Source of the DNA: Enterobacter sp. 10-1
GTDB taxonomy: Bacteria > Pseudomonadota > Gammaproteobacteria > Enterobacterales > Enterobacteriaceae
Direction: 5' to 3'
NCBI GenBank assembly: GCA_002270295.1
Contig: NISF01000003.1
Coordinates: 1-64,000 of the forward strand
DNA: 64,000 nucleotides
Part shown: in pieces, positions 56,742 to 64,000 of the stretch
How the letters are laid out: the number at the start of each line of letters is the position of its first letter
Numbering within the stretch: the stretch's first letter is position 1
Position numbers and translations under genes: made by a program
The notes under the pieces: model-generated
What the model saw: only the letters and a program-made list of their open reading frames with translations
Database searches by the model: none
What the model was told of the DNA's origin: nothing

Positions 56742-56794
56742 GCGGCTGATACCGCCGCTCGCGGAGCCGCTGCGCGGTCGCGAATATCAGCCGC
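56742..56794. repeat. Imperfect 53-bp palindrome downstream of trmJ
   Basis: GCGGCTGATA (56742-56751) pairs with TATCAGCCGC (56785-56794). The GC-rich inner part (CCGC..GCGG) can extend the stem. There is no T run, so it is a REP-like or mRNA 3'-end structure rather than a classic terminator. Placed 25 bases after the trmJ stop and 26 bases before the first IscR site. Confidence 0.55.
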
Positions 56795-56819
56795 CGGGCG
56801 ATAGGGCACAGATAGCCAA

Positions 56820-56844
56820 ATACCTGACTAAAACAGTCAAGTAA
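56820..56844. promoter_or_regulatory. IscR type 1 site (upstream)
   Basis: The 25-base site starts ATACCTGACTAAAACAGTC and ends AAGTAA. It matches the type 1 motif ATASYYGACTRWWWYAGTCRRSTAT, bound by [2Fe-2S]-IscR. Confidence 0.85.
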
Positions 56845-56869
56845 ATAGTTGACCAAATTACTCGGGAAT
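56845..56869. promoter_or_regulatory. IscR type 1 site (downstream) and iscR promoter
   Basis: Directly adjacent 25-base site, ATAGTTGACCAAATTACTCGG then GAAT, again fitting the type 1 motif. E. coli iscR also has two abutting type 1 sites. Promoter-like TTGGCC (56877-56882) and TATTAA (56900-56905) follow with 17-base spacing; TATGCAAT (56887-56894) is an alternative -10. Confidence 0.8.
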
Positions 56870-56946
56870 GTCAGACTTGGCCCTGCTATGCAATACCCAT
56901 ATTAATAAAAAGCCCGGGCAGGGGCGAGTTTGAGGTTAAGTAAGAC

Positions 56947-57438
56947 ATGAGACTGACATCTAAAGGGCGTTATGCTGTGACCGCGATGCTGGACGTCGCG
57001 CTCAACTCTGAATCGGGCCCGGTTCCGTTAGCTGATATTTCTGAGCGTCAGGGGATTTCGCTTTCCTATCTGGAACAGCTGTTTTCCCGCCTGCGTAAAA
57101 ATGGTCTGGTATCGAGCGTACGCGGTCCAGGCGGCGGTTATTTATTAGGGAAAGAAGCCGGTAGCATCGCCGTTGGCGAAGTTATCAGCGCGGTTGATGA
57201 ATCCGTTGACGCCACCCGTTGTCAGGGTAAAGGCGGCTGCCAGGGTGGCGATAAATGCCTGACCCACGCGCTGTGGCGCGACCTGAGCGAGCGCCTGACC
57301 AGCTTCCTGAATAACATCACTCTGGGCGAACTGGTGAACAACCAGGAAATCCTTGATGTTTCGGGTCGTCAGCACAGCCATGAATCCCAGCGTAATACCC
57401 GCACTCAGGACGCTATCGACGTCAAACTGCGTGCGTAG
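56947..57438 (+). CDS. iscR: Fe-S cluster regulator IscR
   Basis: An Rrf2-family regulator with a [2Fe-2S] cluster that represses its own operon when clusters are sufficient; 163 residues. It has a winged helix (about 1-70, [19 protein letters not shown]) and the cluster ligands Cys 92, 98 and 104 in [13 protein letters not shown], with the fourth ligand His at 107 (THALW). It is the first gene of the isc operon, with two type 1 sites upstream. An ERIC repeat begins right after its stop codon. Confidence 0.97.
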   Translation: MRLTSKGRYAVTAMLDVALNSESGPVPLADISERQGISLSYLEQLFSRLRKNGLVSSVRGPGGGYLLGKEAGSIAVGEVISAVDESVDATRCQGKGGCQGGDKCLTHALWRDLSERLTSFLNNITLGELVNNQEILDVSGRQHSHESQRNTRTQDAIDVKLRA

Positions 57439-57565
57439 TTTACCCGTCCTGTTTCGGGGCGCTGCTGCGTAGGCCGCGTTTGTTCACCCCAGCCGCTTGC
57501 TGATGTAAGCTTCTGGGGGCTTACAAGCCCGCCGCCTTGCTGCATCGCAAAACAGTTAGGGTAAA
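57439..57565. repeat. ERIC element between iscR and iscS
   Basis: A 127-bp ERIC copy (opposite orientation to the era-recO copy) starting TTTACCCGTC directly behind the iscR stop. It has the core GTTCACCCCAGCCGCTTG and GATGTAAGCTTCTGGGG, the arm GCCGCCTTGCTGCA, and ends GTTAGGGTAAA. It about doubles the iscR-iscS spacer. Confidence 0.9.
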
Positions 57566-57592
57566 AATTATAAAAGATTTTCGAATCAGGCC

Positions 57593-57670
57593 GGGATGTT
57601 GCGACATCCCGTTTACCCGGTCGTACATCAAGCCGGCCGCCTGGTTCCTTGCATTGAGTGATGTACGGAG
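57593..57670 (+). promoter_or_regulatory. Structured iscS leader (possible RyhB control region)
   Basis: Two hairpins lie before iscS: GGGATGT-TGCG-ACATCCC (57593-57610) and CGTACATCA..TGATGTACG (57622-57630 with 57659-57667). The second ends inside the iscS ribosome site CGGAG. In E. coli this spacer is where the sRNA RyhB blocks iscS and a structure preserves the iscR part of the mRNA. Equivalence here is inferred from position. Confidence 0.5.
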
Positions 57671-57680
57671 TTAAAGAGCA

Positions 57681-58895
57681 ATGAAATTACCGATTTATCT
57701 CGATTACTCCGCAACAACGCCGGTGGACCCGCGTGTTGCCGAGAAAATGATGCAGTTTCTGACCCTGGACGGGACCTTTGGTAACCCGGCCTCTCGTTCA
57801 CACCGTTTTGGCTGGCAGGCTGAAGAGGCGGTAGATATCGCCCGTAATCAGATTGCCGAGCTGGTCGGTGCCGACCCGCGCGAAATCGTCTTTACCTCAG
57901 GCGCAACGGAATCCGACAACCTGGCGATTAAAGGTGCAGCCAACTTTTATCAGAAAAAAGGCAAGCACATTATCACCAGCAAAACCGAGCACAAAGCCGT
58001 GCTGGATACCTGTCGCCAGCTGGAGCGTGAAGGTTTCGAGATCACCTACCTGGCGCCGCAGCGCAACGGTATTATCGATCTGAAAGAGCTGGAAGCGGCC
58101 ATGCGCGATGACACCATCGTGGTCTCCATCATGCACGTGAACAACGAAATCGGCGTGGTGCAGGACATCGCAACCATCGGCGAAATGTGCCGCGCACGCG
58201 GTATCATTTATCACGTTGACGCCACCCAGAGTGTGGGCAAACTGCCTATCGACCTGAGCCAGCTGAAAGTTGACCTGATGTCCTTCTCCGGTCACAAAAT
58301 TTATGGCCCGAAAGGCATTGGCGCGCTGTACGTCCGTCGCAAACCGCGTATTCGTATTGAAGCGCAGATGCACGGCGGCGGTCACGAGCGCGGCATGCGT
58401 TCAGGCACTCTGCCTGTCCACCAGATCGTCGGTATGGGCGAAGCTTACCGTATCGCGAAAGAAGAGATGGAAACCGAGATGGCGCGCCTGCGCGGTCTGC
58501 GTAACCGTCTGTGGGAAGGCGTAAAAGATATGGAAGAGGTTTACCTCAACGGTGACCTCACCCAGGGCGCGCCGAACATTCTCAACGTCAGCTTCAACTA
58601 TGTTGAAGGCGAATCGCTGATTATGGCGCTGAAAGACCTGGCCGTTTCCTCCGGCTCCGCTTGTACCTCAGCGAGCCTTGAGCCGTCCTACGTGCTCCGC
58701 GCGCTGGGCATGACTGATGAACTGGCGCACAGTTCTATCCGTTTCTCTTTAGGTCGTTTTACTACCGAAGAAGAGATTGACTACACCATCAACCTGGTTC
58801 GTAACTCCATTGGTCGTCTGCGCGATCTTTCTCCGCTGTGGGAAATGTTCAAGCAGGGCGTGGATCTGAACAGCATTGAATGGTCACATCATTAA
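57681..58895 (+). CDS. iscS: Cysteine desulfurase IscS
   Basis: A PLP enzyme that takes sulfur from cysteine for Fe-S clusters, thiolated tRNAs and other cofactors. 404 residues as in E. coli. The PLP Lys lies in [15 protein letters not shown] (about 206) and the active-site Cys in [14 protein letters not shown] (about 328). A GGAG Shine-Dalgarno lies inside the leader stem. First enzyme gene of the isc operon. Confidence 0.98.
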   Translation: MKLPIYLDYSATTPVDPRVAEKMMQFLTLDGTFGNPASRSHRFGWQAEEAVDIARNQIAELVGADPREIVFTSGATESDNLAIKGAANFYQKKGKHIITSKTEHKAVLDTCRQLEREGFEITYLAPQRNGIIDLKELEAAMRDDTIVVSIMHVNNEIGVVQDIATIGEMCRARGIIYHVDATQSVGKLPIDLSQLKVDLMSFSGHKIYGPKGIGALYVRRKPRIRIEAQMHGGGHERGMRSGTLPVHQIVGMGEAYRIAKEEMETEMARLRGLRNRLWEGVKDMEEVYLNGDLTQGAPNILNVSFNYVEGESLIMALKDLAVSSGSACTSASLEPSYVLRALGMTDELAHSSIRFSLGRFTTEEEIDYTINLVRNSIGRLRDLSPLWEMFKQGVDLNSIEWSHH

Positions 58896-58921
58896 TCGGT
58901 AGGTATTAAGGAGAATTCATC

Positions 58922-59308
58922 ATGGCATACAGCGAAAAAGTTATCGATCATTACGAGAATCCGCGCAACGTTGGCTCTTTTGACAACAGCGATGAAAATG
59001 TCGGTAGCGGCATGGTCGGCGCGCCGGCGTGCGGCGACGTTATGAAGCTGCAGATTAAAGTCAACAATGAAGGTATCATTGAAGACGCGCGCTTCAAGAC
59101 CTACGGCTGCGGTTCCGCTATCGCTTCCAGCTCCCTGGTTACCGAGTGGGTGAAGGGTAAGTCTCTGGACGAAGCTCAGGCTATCAAAAACACCGATATC
59201 GCCGATGAGCTGGAGCTGCCGCCGGTAAAAATCCACTGCTCTATCCTGGCGGAAGACGCGATTAAAGCCGCGATTGCGGATTACAAAAGCAAGCGTGAAG
59301 CGAAATAA
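58922..59308 (+). CDS. iscU: Fe-S cluster scaffold IscU
   Basis: A scaffold on which [2Fe-2S] clusters form. 128 residues with Cys 37 (APACGDVM), Cys 63 (YGCGSA) and Cys 106 (HCSILAEDA), and the HscA-recognition motif LPPVK at about 99-103. GGAG lies upstream of the ATG. Between iscS and iscA, 26 and 15 bases away. Confidence 0.98.
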   Translation: MAYSEKVIDHYENPRNVGSFDNSDENVGSGMVGAPACGDVMKLQIKVNNEGIIEDARFKTYGCGSAIASSSLVTEWVKGKSLDEAQAIKNTDIADELELPPVKIHCSILAEDAIKAAIADYKSKREAK

Positions 59309-59323
59309 TTAAGAGGTTATTGT

Positions 59324-59647
59324 ATGTCGATTACTCTTAGCGACAGCGCAGCGTCGCGAGTGAATACCTTCCTGGCCAACCGCGGCAAAGGCTTTGGCCT
59401 GCGCTTAGGTGTTCGCACCTCCGGATGTTCAGGTATGGCCTACGTGCTGGAATTTGTTGACGAGCCGGCGGCAGAAGACACCGTGTTTGAAGATAAAGGC
59501 GTCAAGGTAGTGATCGACGGCAAAAGCCTGCAGTTCCTCGACGGCACTCAGCTGGACTTTGTCAAAGAAGGCCTGAATGAAGGGTTTAAGTTTACCAACC
59601 CGAACATCAAAGATGAGTGCGGCTGCGGCGAAAGCTTCAACGTGTAA
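59324..59647 (+). CDS. iscA: Fe-S cluster A-type carrier IscA
   Basis: An A-type carrier that passes clusters, mainly [4Fe-4S], to target proteins. 107 residues with Cys 35 (SGCSGMAY) and the C-terminal CGCGESF (Cys 99 and 101). Follows iscU closely, with AGAGG before the ATG. The 182-base gap behind it is unusually long for this operon. Confidence 0.98.
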   Translation: MSITLSDSAASRVNTFLANRGKGFGLRLGVRTSGCSGMAYVLEFVDEPAAEDTVFEDKGVKVVIDGKSLQFLDGTQLDFVKEGLNEGFKFTNPNIKDECGCGESFNV

Positions 59648-59829
59648 TCTGCACTATATCCGCTAAATTTCGGTGCAGCATCGAGGCGGCACGCGGGCGT
59701 TTCCCGATAGGCTTACGACAGTAGGCGGACGCCGCCGGTTAAGATGTGTCCTGAGAGGCGCGGATATATAACCCCACTGCGGAGTACCGTGCGTGGGGTT
59801 TGCTTTATCTCGTTAACCCTGAGGTTACT
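59648..59829. other. Expanded iscA-hscB spacer with inverted repeats
   Basis: No gene. It holds a GC-rich REP-like repeat (GGCGGC at 59685-59690 and GCCGCC at 59731-59736 as outer arms). It also has a hairpin AACCCCAC/GTGGGGTT (59770-59800) followed by TGCTTTAT, which could act as a weak attenuator between iscRSUA and hscBA. Confidence 0.5.
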
Positions 59830-60345
59830 ATGGACTATTTTGCCCTCTTCGGGTTACCGGTCAGTTATACCCTTTCGCAAGAACAGCTGGCTGTCCGGTA
59901 CCAGGATTTGCAGCGTCAGTATCACCCCGACCGGTTCGCCAGCGCCAGCGCCGCCGAACAGCTCGCCTCCGTGCAGCACTCCGCGACGATTAATCAGGCG
60001 TGGCAAACGCTGCGTCATCCGCTGACCCGCGCCGAATACATCCTTTCGCTTCACGGCTTCGATTTAGCCAGCGAGCAGCACACCGTGCGCGATACCGCGT
60101 TCCTGATGGAACAGCTGGAGCTGCGCGAAGAGCTGGATGAGATCGAAAAATCGCAGGATGAAGCGCGTTTGAGCGCGTTTATTCAGCGCGTGAAGGGGAT
60201 GTACGACGTCCGTCAGCGGCAGGTCGTTGAGCAATTAGACAGCGAAGCGTGGGAGGCCGCGGCGGATACCGTGCGTAAGCTGCGTTTTCTCGATAAGCTT
60301 CAGAACGTAGCAGAACAACTCGAAGAAAAGTTTTTTTCACTCTAA
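59830..60345 (+). CDS. hscB: Co-chaperone HscB
   Basis: A J-domain protein that brings IscU to HscA and stimulates its ATPase. 171 residues: J domain (about 1-75) with the HPD motif in QYHPDRFA (about 31-38), then a C-terminal three-helix IscU-binding domain. ATG at 59830, E. coli-like MDYFALFG; the frame open upstream is spacer. The last residues (KFFSL) differ from E. coli and merge into an ERIC remnant. Confidence 0.97.
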   Translation: MDYFALFGLPVSYTLSQEQLAVRYQDLQRQYHPDRFASASAAEQLASVQHSATINQAWQTLRHPLTRAEYILSLHGFDLASEQHTVRDTAFLMEQLELREELDEIEKSQDEARLSAFIQRVKGMYDVRQRQVVEQLDSEAWEAAADTVRKLRFLDKLQNVAEQLEEKFFSL

Positions 60346-60401
60346 CGTATTCGGGTCGCCATGCAGCCAACGTAGCTGCAGCACAGATTATGACGAGTAA
60401 A
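60338..60401. repeat. Internally deleted ERIC element between hscB and hscA
   Basis: About 64 bp. The left end CTAACGTATTCGGGTCG matches one ERIC terminus (CTAAATAATTCGAGTTG). It then jumps to the other arm, ATGCAGCCAACGTAGCTGCA then CAGATTATGACGAGTA. The central core is missing, as in the known short ERIC class. It overlaps the last codons of hscB. Confidence 0.7.
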
Positions 60402-60420
60402 TTAATATTCGGAAGCAATT

Positions 60421-62271
60421 ATGGCCTTATTACAAATTAGTGAGCCTGGCCTGAGTGCCGCGCCGCACCAGCGTCGTCTGGCGGCGGGTATTGACCTGGG
60501 TACCACCAATTCACTGGTCGCCACCGTGCGTAGCGGCCAGGCCGAAACTCTGCCCGATCGCCAGGGGCGCTACCTGCTGCCTTCGGTGGTGAACTACCAA
60601 ACGTCCGGCCTCAGCGTCGGCTATGACGCCCGACAGAATGCGGCGTTGGATCCGGTTAACACCATCAGCTCGGTGAAGCGCATGATGGGCCGCTCTCTGG
60701 TCGATATTCAGGCCCGCTACCCGCATCTGCCTTACCAGCTGCAGGCCAGCGAAAACGGTCTGCCAATGATTCAAACCGCCGGCGGTCTGCTTAATCCGGT
60801 CCGCGTTTCTGCCGATATCCTCAAGGCGCTGTCCGCCCGCGCGACGGAAGCCCTTGCCGGCGAGCTCGACGGCGTGGTGATCACCGTGCCGGCCTATTTC
60901 GACGATGCGCAGCGCCAGGGCACTAAAGACGCCGCGCGTCTGGCCGGCCTGCACGTACTTCGCCTGCTTAACGAACCGACGGCGGCGGCGATTGCCTACG
61001 GTCTCGACTCCGGTCAGGAAGGGGTTATCGCGGTGTACGATCTCGGCGGCGGCACCTTTGATATTTCCGTTCTGCGCCTCAGCCGCGGCGTCTTCGAAGT
61101 TCTGGCCACTGGCGGCGACTCGGCGCTCGGCGGCGACGATTTCGACCATCTGCTGGCGGACTATCTGCGCGAGCGGGCGGGCCTCAGCGATCGCAGCGAT
61201 AACCGCCTGCAGCGTGAGCTGCTGGATGCGGCTATTGCGGCCAAAATTGCCCTTAGCACAGCGGAAACCGCCCGCGTTGACGTCGGCGGCTGGCAGGGAG
61301 AAATCACCCGTAGCCACTTTAATGAGCTGATTGCTCCGCTGGTTAAGCGCACTCTGCTGGCCTGTCGTCGCGCGTTGAAGGACGCCGGCGTGAGCGCGGA
61401 AGAGGTGCTGGAAGTGGTGATGGTGGGCGGCTCTACCCGCGTGCCGCTGGTGCGCGAGCGCGTCGGCGAGTTTTTTGGCCGTACCCCGCTGACCACTATT
61501 GACCCGGATAAAGTTGTTGCTATTGGCGCCGCCATTCAGGCCGATATTCTGGTCGGCAATAAGCCGGACAGCGAACTGCTGCTGCTCGACGTTATCCCGC
61601 TCTCTCTGGGGCTGGAAACGATGGGCGGTCTGGTGGAGAAAGTGATCCCGCGCAATACCACCATTCCGGTGGCCCGCGCCCAGGAGTTCACCACCTTTAA
61701 AGACGGTCAGACGGCGATGTCCATCCACGTTATGCAGGGCGAGCGCGAGCTGGTGCAGGACTGCCGTTCGCTGGCGCGTTTTGCGCTGCGCGGTATCCCG
61801 GCAATGCCGGCGGGCGGGGCGCATATTCGCGTCACTTTCCAGGTCGATGCCGACGGGCTGTTGAGCGTCACCGCTATGGAGAAATCGACCGCGGTCGAAG
61901 CGTCCATTCAGGTGAAACCCTCCTACGGCCTGAGCGACAGCGAAATCGCCACCATGATCAAAGATTCGATGAGCCACGCCGAGCAGGACGTTAAGGCGCG
62001 AATGCTGGCCGAGCAAAAAGTCGAAGCCGCACGCGTTCTGGAAAGCCTGGAAAGCGCGCTGGCCAGCGATGCCGCGCTGTTAAGCGCCGCAGAACGTCAG
62101 GCTATCGATGACGCAACGGCGCAGCTGCGCGCGGTGGCGGCAGGCGATGACGCCGATGCAATAAAAGAAGCCATTAAAAATACAGACACACAAACCCAGG
62201 AATTTGCCGCACGCCGCATGGACCAGTCGGTCCGTACCGCGCTGAAAGGCCAATCCGTGGACGAGGTTTAA
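60421..62271 (+). CDS. hscA: Hsp70-type chaperone HscA
   Basis: A specialised Hsp70 that helps release Fe-S clusters from IscU. 616 residues. The ATPase domain (about 1-385) has [13 protein letters not shown] (about 22-34), [12 protein letters not shown] (about 205) and [11 protein letters not shown]. The substrate-binding domain (about 390-505) and helical lid (to 616) follow. GGAAG precedes the ATG. Confidence 0.97.
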   Translation: MALLQISEPGLSAAPHQRRLAAGIDLGTTNSLVATVRSGQAETLPDRQGRYLLPSVVNYQTSGLSVGYDARQNAALDPVNTISSVKRMMGRSLVDIQARYPHLPYQLQASENGLPMIQTAGGLLNPVRVSADILKALSARATEALAGELDGVVITVPAYFDDAQRQGTKDAARLAGLHVLRLLNEPTAAAIAYGLDSGQEGVIAVYDLGGGTFDISVLRLSRGVFEVLATGGDSALGGDDFDHLLADYLRERAGLSDRSDNRLQRELLDAAIAAKIALSTAETARVDVGGWQGEITRSHFNELIAPLVKRTLLACRRALKDAGVSAEEVLEVVMVGGSTRVPLVRERVGEFFGRTPLTTIDPDKVVAIGAAIQADILVGNKPDSELLLLDVIPLSLGLETMGGLVEKVIPRNTTIPVARAQEFTTFKDGQTAMSIHVMQGERELVQDCRSLARFALRGIPAMPAGGAHIRVTFQVDADGLLSVTAMEKSTAVEASIQVKPSYGLSDSEIATMIKDSMSHAEQDVKARMLAEQKVEAARVLESLESALASDAALLSAAERQAIDDATAQLRAVAAGDDADAIKEAIKNTDTQTQEFAARRMDQSVRTALKGQSVDEV

Positions 62272-62272
62272 T

Positions 62273-62608
62273 ATGCCAAAGATTGTTTTTCTACCCCATC
62301 AGGACCTGTGCCCGGATGGCGTAGTTGTGGAAGCTAAAATCGGTGAGACCATTCTTGATGCCGCGCTGCGTAGCGGTATTGAGATTGAACACGCCTGTGA
62401 AAAATCCTGCGCCTGCACCACCTGCCACTGCATCGTGCGTGAAGGTTTTGACTCGCTGGCCGAAAGTACTGAAGATGAAGACGATATGCTGGATAAGGCC
62501 TGGGGGCTGGAACCCGATAGCCGTCTGAGCTGCCAGGCGCGCGTGACCGCCGACGATCTGGTCGTCGAAATTCCGCGCTACACCATCAACCACGCACGCG
62601 AGCATTGA
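62273..62608 (+). CDS. fdx: [2Fe-2S] ferredoxin of the isc operon
   Basis: An adrenodoxin-type ferredoxin that gives electrons for cluster assembly. 111 residues with cluster ligands in [12 protein letters not shown] (Cys 42, 48, 51) and Cys 87 (RLSCQARV). It begins one base after the hscA stop and ends one base before iscX. Confidence 0.98.
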   Translation: MPKIVFLPHQDLCPDGVVVEAKIGETILDAALRSGIEIEHACEKSCACTTCHCIVREGFDSLAESTEDEDDMLDKAWGLEPDSRLSCQARVTADDLVVEIPRYTINHAREH

Positions 62609-62609
62609 T

Positions 62610-62810
62610 ATGGCACTGAAATGGACCGATAGTCGCGAAATAGGCGAAGCGCTGTATGACGCCTTCCCGGATCTCGACCCGAAAACCGTTCGCTTCACCG
62701 ATTTGCATCAGTGGATTTGCGAGCTGGAAGAGTTTAATGACGATCCAAACGCATCCAATGAAAAAATTCTGGAGGCAATTCTGCTAGTCTGGTTAGACGA
62801 AGCAGAATAA
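62610..62810 (+). CDS. iscX: IscX (YfhJ), Fe-S assembly modulator
   Basis: A small acidic protein of 66 residues that binds IscS and iron and tunes assembly speed. It has the conserved [15 protein letters not shown] start and the [14 protein letters not shown] motif. Last core gene of the operon. Confidence 0.97.
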   Translation: MALKWTDSREIGEALYDAFPDLDPKTVRFTDLHQWICELEEFNDDPNASNEKILEAILLVWLDEAE

Positions 62811-62937
62811 TTTTCGCGTCATGTTCCACGTTGCAGATGCGTTGGCCGCGTTCGCTCACCCCAGTCGCATAGTTATCTATGCTCCAGGGGATTTGCTTAC
62901 TTGCCGCCTTCCTGCAACGCGAATCATTTAGCGGAAA
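62811..62937. repeat. ERIC element between iscX and pepB
   Basis: A 127-bp ERIC copy beginning right after the iscX stop, with TTCGCTCACCCCAGTCGC, ATGCTCCAGGGGATT and CTTGCCGCCTTCCTGCAA, ending AATCATTTAGCGGAAA. Same orientation as the iscR-iscS copy. Confidence 0.9.
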
Positions 62938-62943
62938 AATTTT

Positions 62944-62969
62944 AACGGGCTGCCATAGGGTGGCCCGTT
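62944..62969 (+). terminator. Weak hairpin before pepB
   Basis: AACGGGC/GCCCGTT with a 12-base loop followed by TGCTAAT. It could weaken read-through from the isc operon into pepB; no good T run. Confidence 0.35.
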
Positions 62970-62989
62970 TGCTAATAAGGATGAATAAA

Positions 62990-64000
62990 ATGACCGAAGC
63001 CATGAAGATTACGCTGACGACCCAACCTGCCGACGCGCGCTGGGGAGAAAAAGCGGCTTACAGCATTAACAACGACGGCATCACCCTGCATCTGAACGGT
63101 AAAGACGACCTGGGCCTGATTCAGCGCGCGGCGCGTAAAGTTGACGGGATGGGCATCAGGCACGTCGCTCTCGATGGCGAAGGCTGGAATACCGATCGCG
63201 CGTGGGCGTTCTGGGCGGGCTATAAAGGGCCGAAAGGCAGCCGCCAGGTTGAGTGGCCGGCGCTGGATGATGCGCAAAAGCGCGAGCTGGATAGCCGTCT
63301 GGCCATTATTGACTGGGTGCGCGACACCATTAACGCGCCGGCGGAAGAGTTAGGTCCGGAGCAGTTGGCCCAGCGCGCGGTCGATCTGCTGTGCGGCGTT
63401 GGCTGCGATAACGTCTCTTACCGCATCACCAAAGGCGAGGACCTGCGCGAGCAGAACTATCTTGGTCTGCATACCGTAGGACGCGGCTCCGAGCGCCCGC
63501 CGGTCCTGCTGGCGCTGGACTACAACCCAACCGGCGATAAAGACGCGCCGGTCTATGCCTGCCTGGTCGGGAAAGGCATCACCTTCGATTCCGGCGGCTA
63601 CAGCATCAAGCAGAGCGCGTTTATGGATTCGATGAAGTCCGACATGGGCGGCGCGGCAACGGTCACCGGCGCGCTGGCGTTTGCGATCTCCCGCGGCCTG
63701 AATAAGCGCGTGAAGCTCTACCTGTGCTGCGCTGACAACCTGATTAGCGGCAACGCCTTCAAGCTTGGCGATATCATTCGCTACCGTAACGGTAAAACCG
63801 TAGAAATTATGAACACCGACGCCGAAGGCCGTCTGGTGCTGGCGGATGGGCTAATTGATGCGTCTGCGCAGAAGCCGGAGCTGATTATCGACGCGGCGAC
63901 GCTGACCGGAGCGGCGAAAACCGCGCTGGGCAACGATTACCACGCGCTGTTCAGCTTCGACGACGCGCTGGCGGCTCGCCTGCTGGCGAGCGCGCAGGCG
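62990..64000 (+). CDS. pepB: Aminopeptidase B (peptidase B), 5' part
   Basis: A leucine-aminopeptidase-family (M17) metallopeptidase. 337 codons are present and the gene runs off the right edge; E. coli PepB has 427 residues. The metal-binding core is visible: [16 protein letters not shown] (about 190-205), SDMGGAATV (about 217) and the M17 signature [12 protein letters not shown] (about 275). The ATG at 62990 has TAAGGA ten bases upstream. An in-frame ATG at 62981 is too close to that site. It lies behind the isc operon, separated by an ERIC element and a weak hairpin. Confidence 0.95.
   Translation, partial: MTEAMKITLTTQPADARWGEKAAYSINNDGITLHLNGKDDLGLIQRAARKVDGMGIRHVALDGEGWNTDRAWAFWAGYKGPKGSRQVEWPALDDAQKRELDSRLAIIDWVRDTINAPAEELGPEQLAQRAVDLLCGVGCDNVSYRITKGEDLREQNYLGLHTVGRGSERPPVLLALDYNPTGDKDAPVYACLVGKGITFDSGGYSIKQSAFMDSMKSDMGGAATVTGALAFAISRGLNKRVKLYLCCADNLISGNAFKLGDIIRYRNGKTVEIMNTDAEGRLVLADGLIDASAQKPELIIDAATLTGAAKTALGNDYHALFSFDDALAARLLASAQA

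Noticed and set aside
60511-62016. 501-codon frame on the minus strand across hscA
   Set aside because: GC-rich antisense shadow of a real gene; His/Gln/Arg-rich composition without domains.

Overview
The window is chromosomal DNA from a member of the Enterobacteriaceae. About 50 genes lie in nearly the same order as in Escherichia coli K-12 from kgtP to pepB, and the product lengths match the E. coli proteins closely. The GC-rich coding sequence, four ERIC-family repeats and several loci absent from K-12 at these positions suggest the Klebsiella/Enterobacter side of the family. I cannot name the species. There is no phage, insertion sequence, CRISPR array or tRNA gene. The first 156 bases are the distal terminator region of an rRNA operon (the rrnG position), whose 5S gene must lie just outside the left edge.

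Layout. 1-10 kb: rrn terminator, kgtP with a CRP site, yfiM, pssA, patZ, tapT, trxC, trmG, ung and grcA (two FNR boxes). 10.2-13.9 kb: an accessory cassette of a PTS EIIBC permease, an RspA/ManD-type sugar-acid dehydratase and a GntR/UTRA regulator, between grcA and srmB. 14-17.8 kb: srmB, trmN, nadB (NadR operator). 18-27.7 kb: the sigma-E operon rpoE-rseABC, then lepA-lepB and rnc-era-recO-pdxJ-acpS. 27.7-36 kb: yfhL, yfhH, pgpC, tadA, mltF, purL. 36-40.5 kb: the sRNA glmY with its sigma-54 promoter and GlrR sites, then glrK-qseG-glrR-glnB. 40.5-43.4 kb: hmp (NsrR site) and glyA (PurR box). 43.4-50.8 kb: a yph-type carbohydrate locus (yphA, yphH, yphG, an MFS sugar porter, yphB). 50.9-53.3 kb: hcaT and csiE. 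53.4-55 kb: a ZevA/ZevB-like metal-uptake pair. 55-64 kb: suhB, trmJ and the complete isc operon iscRSUA-hscBA-fdx-iscX, then the 5' part of pepB.

How the genes work together. The isc operon builds Fe-S clusters and is controlled by IscR through two tandem type 1 sites in front of iscR. rpoE-rseABC is a self-regulated envelope-stress module. GlrK/GlrR drives the sRNA glmY next to its own genes. rnc carries the hairpin by which RNase III controls itself.

The less ordinary parts are the PTS/dehydratase/GntR cassette, the yph locus in which an MFS porter stands where E. coli has an ABC transporter, the zevAB-like insertion, and four ERIC-family repeats sitting inside operons. One ERIC ends exactly at the recO start, one lies in the iscR-iscS spacer, and one internally deleted copy merges with the end of hscB.
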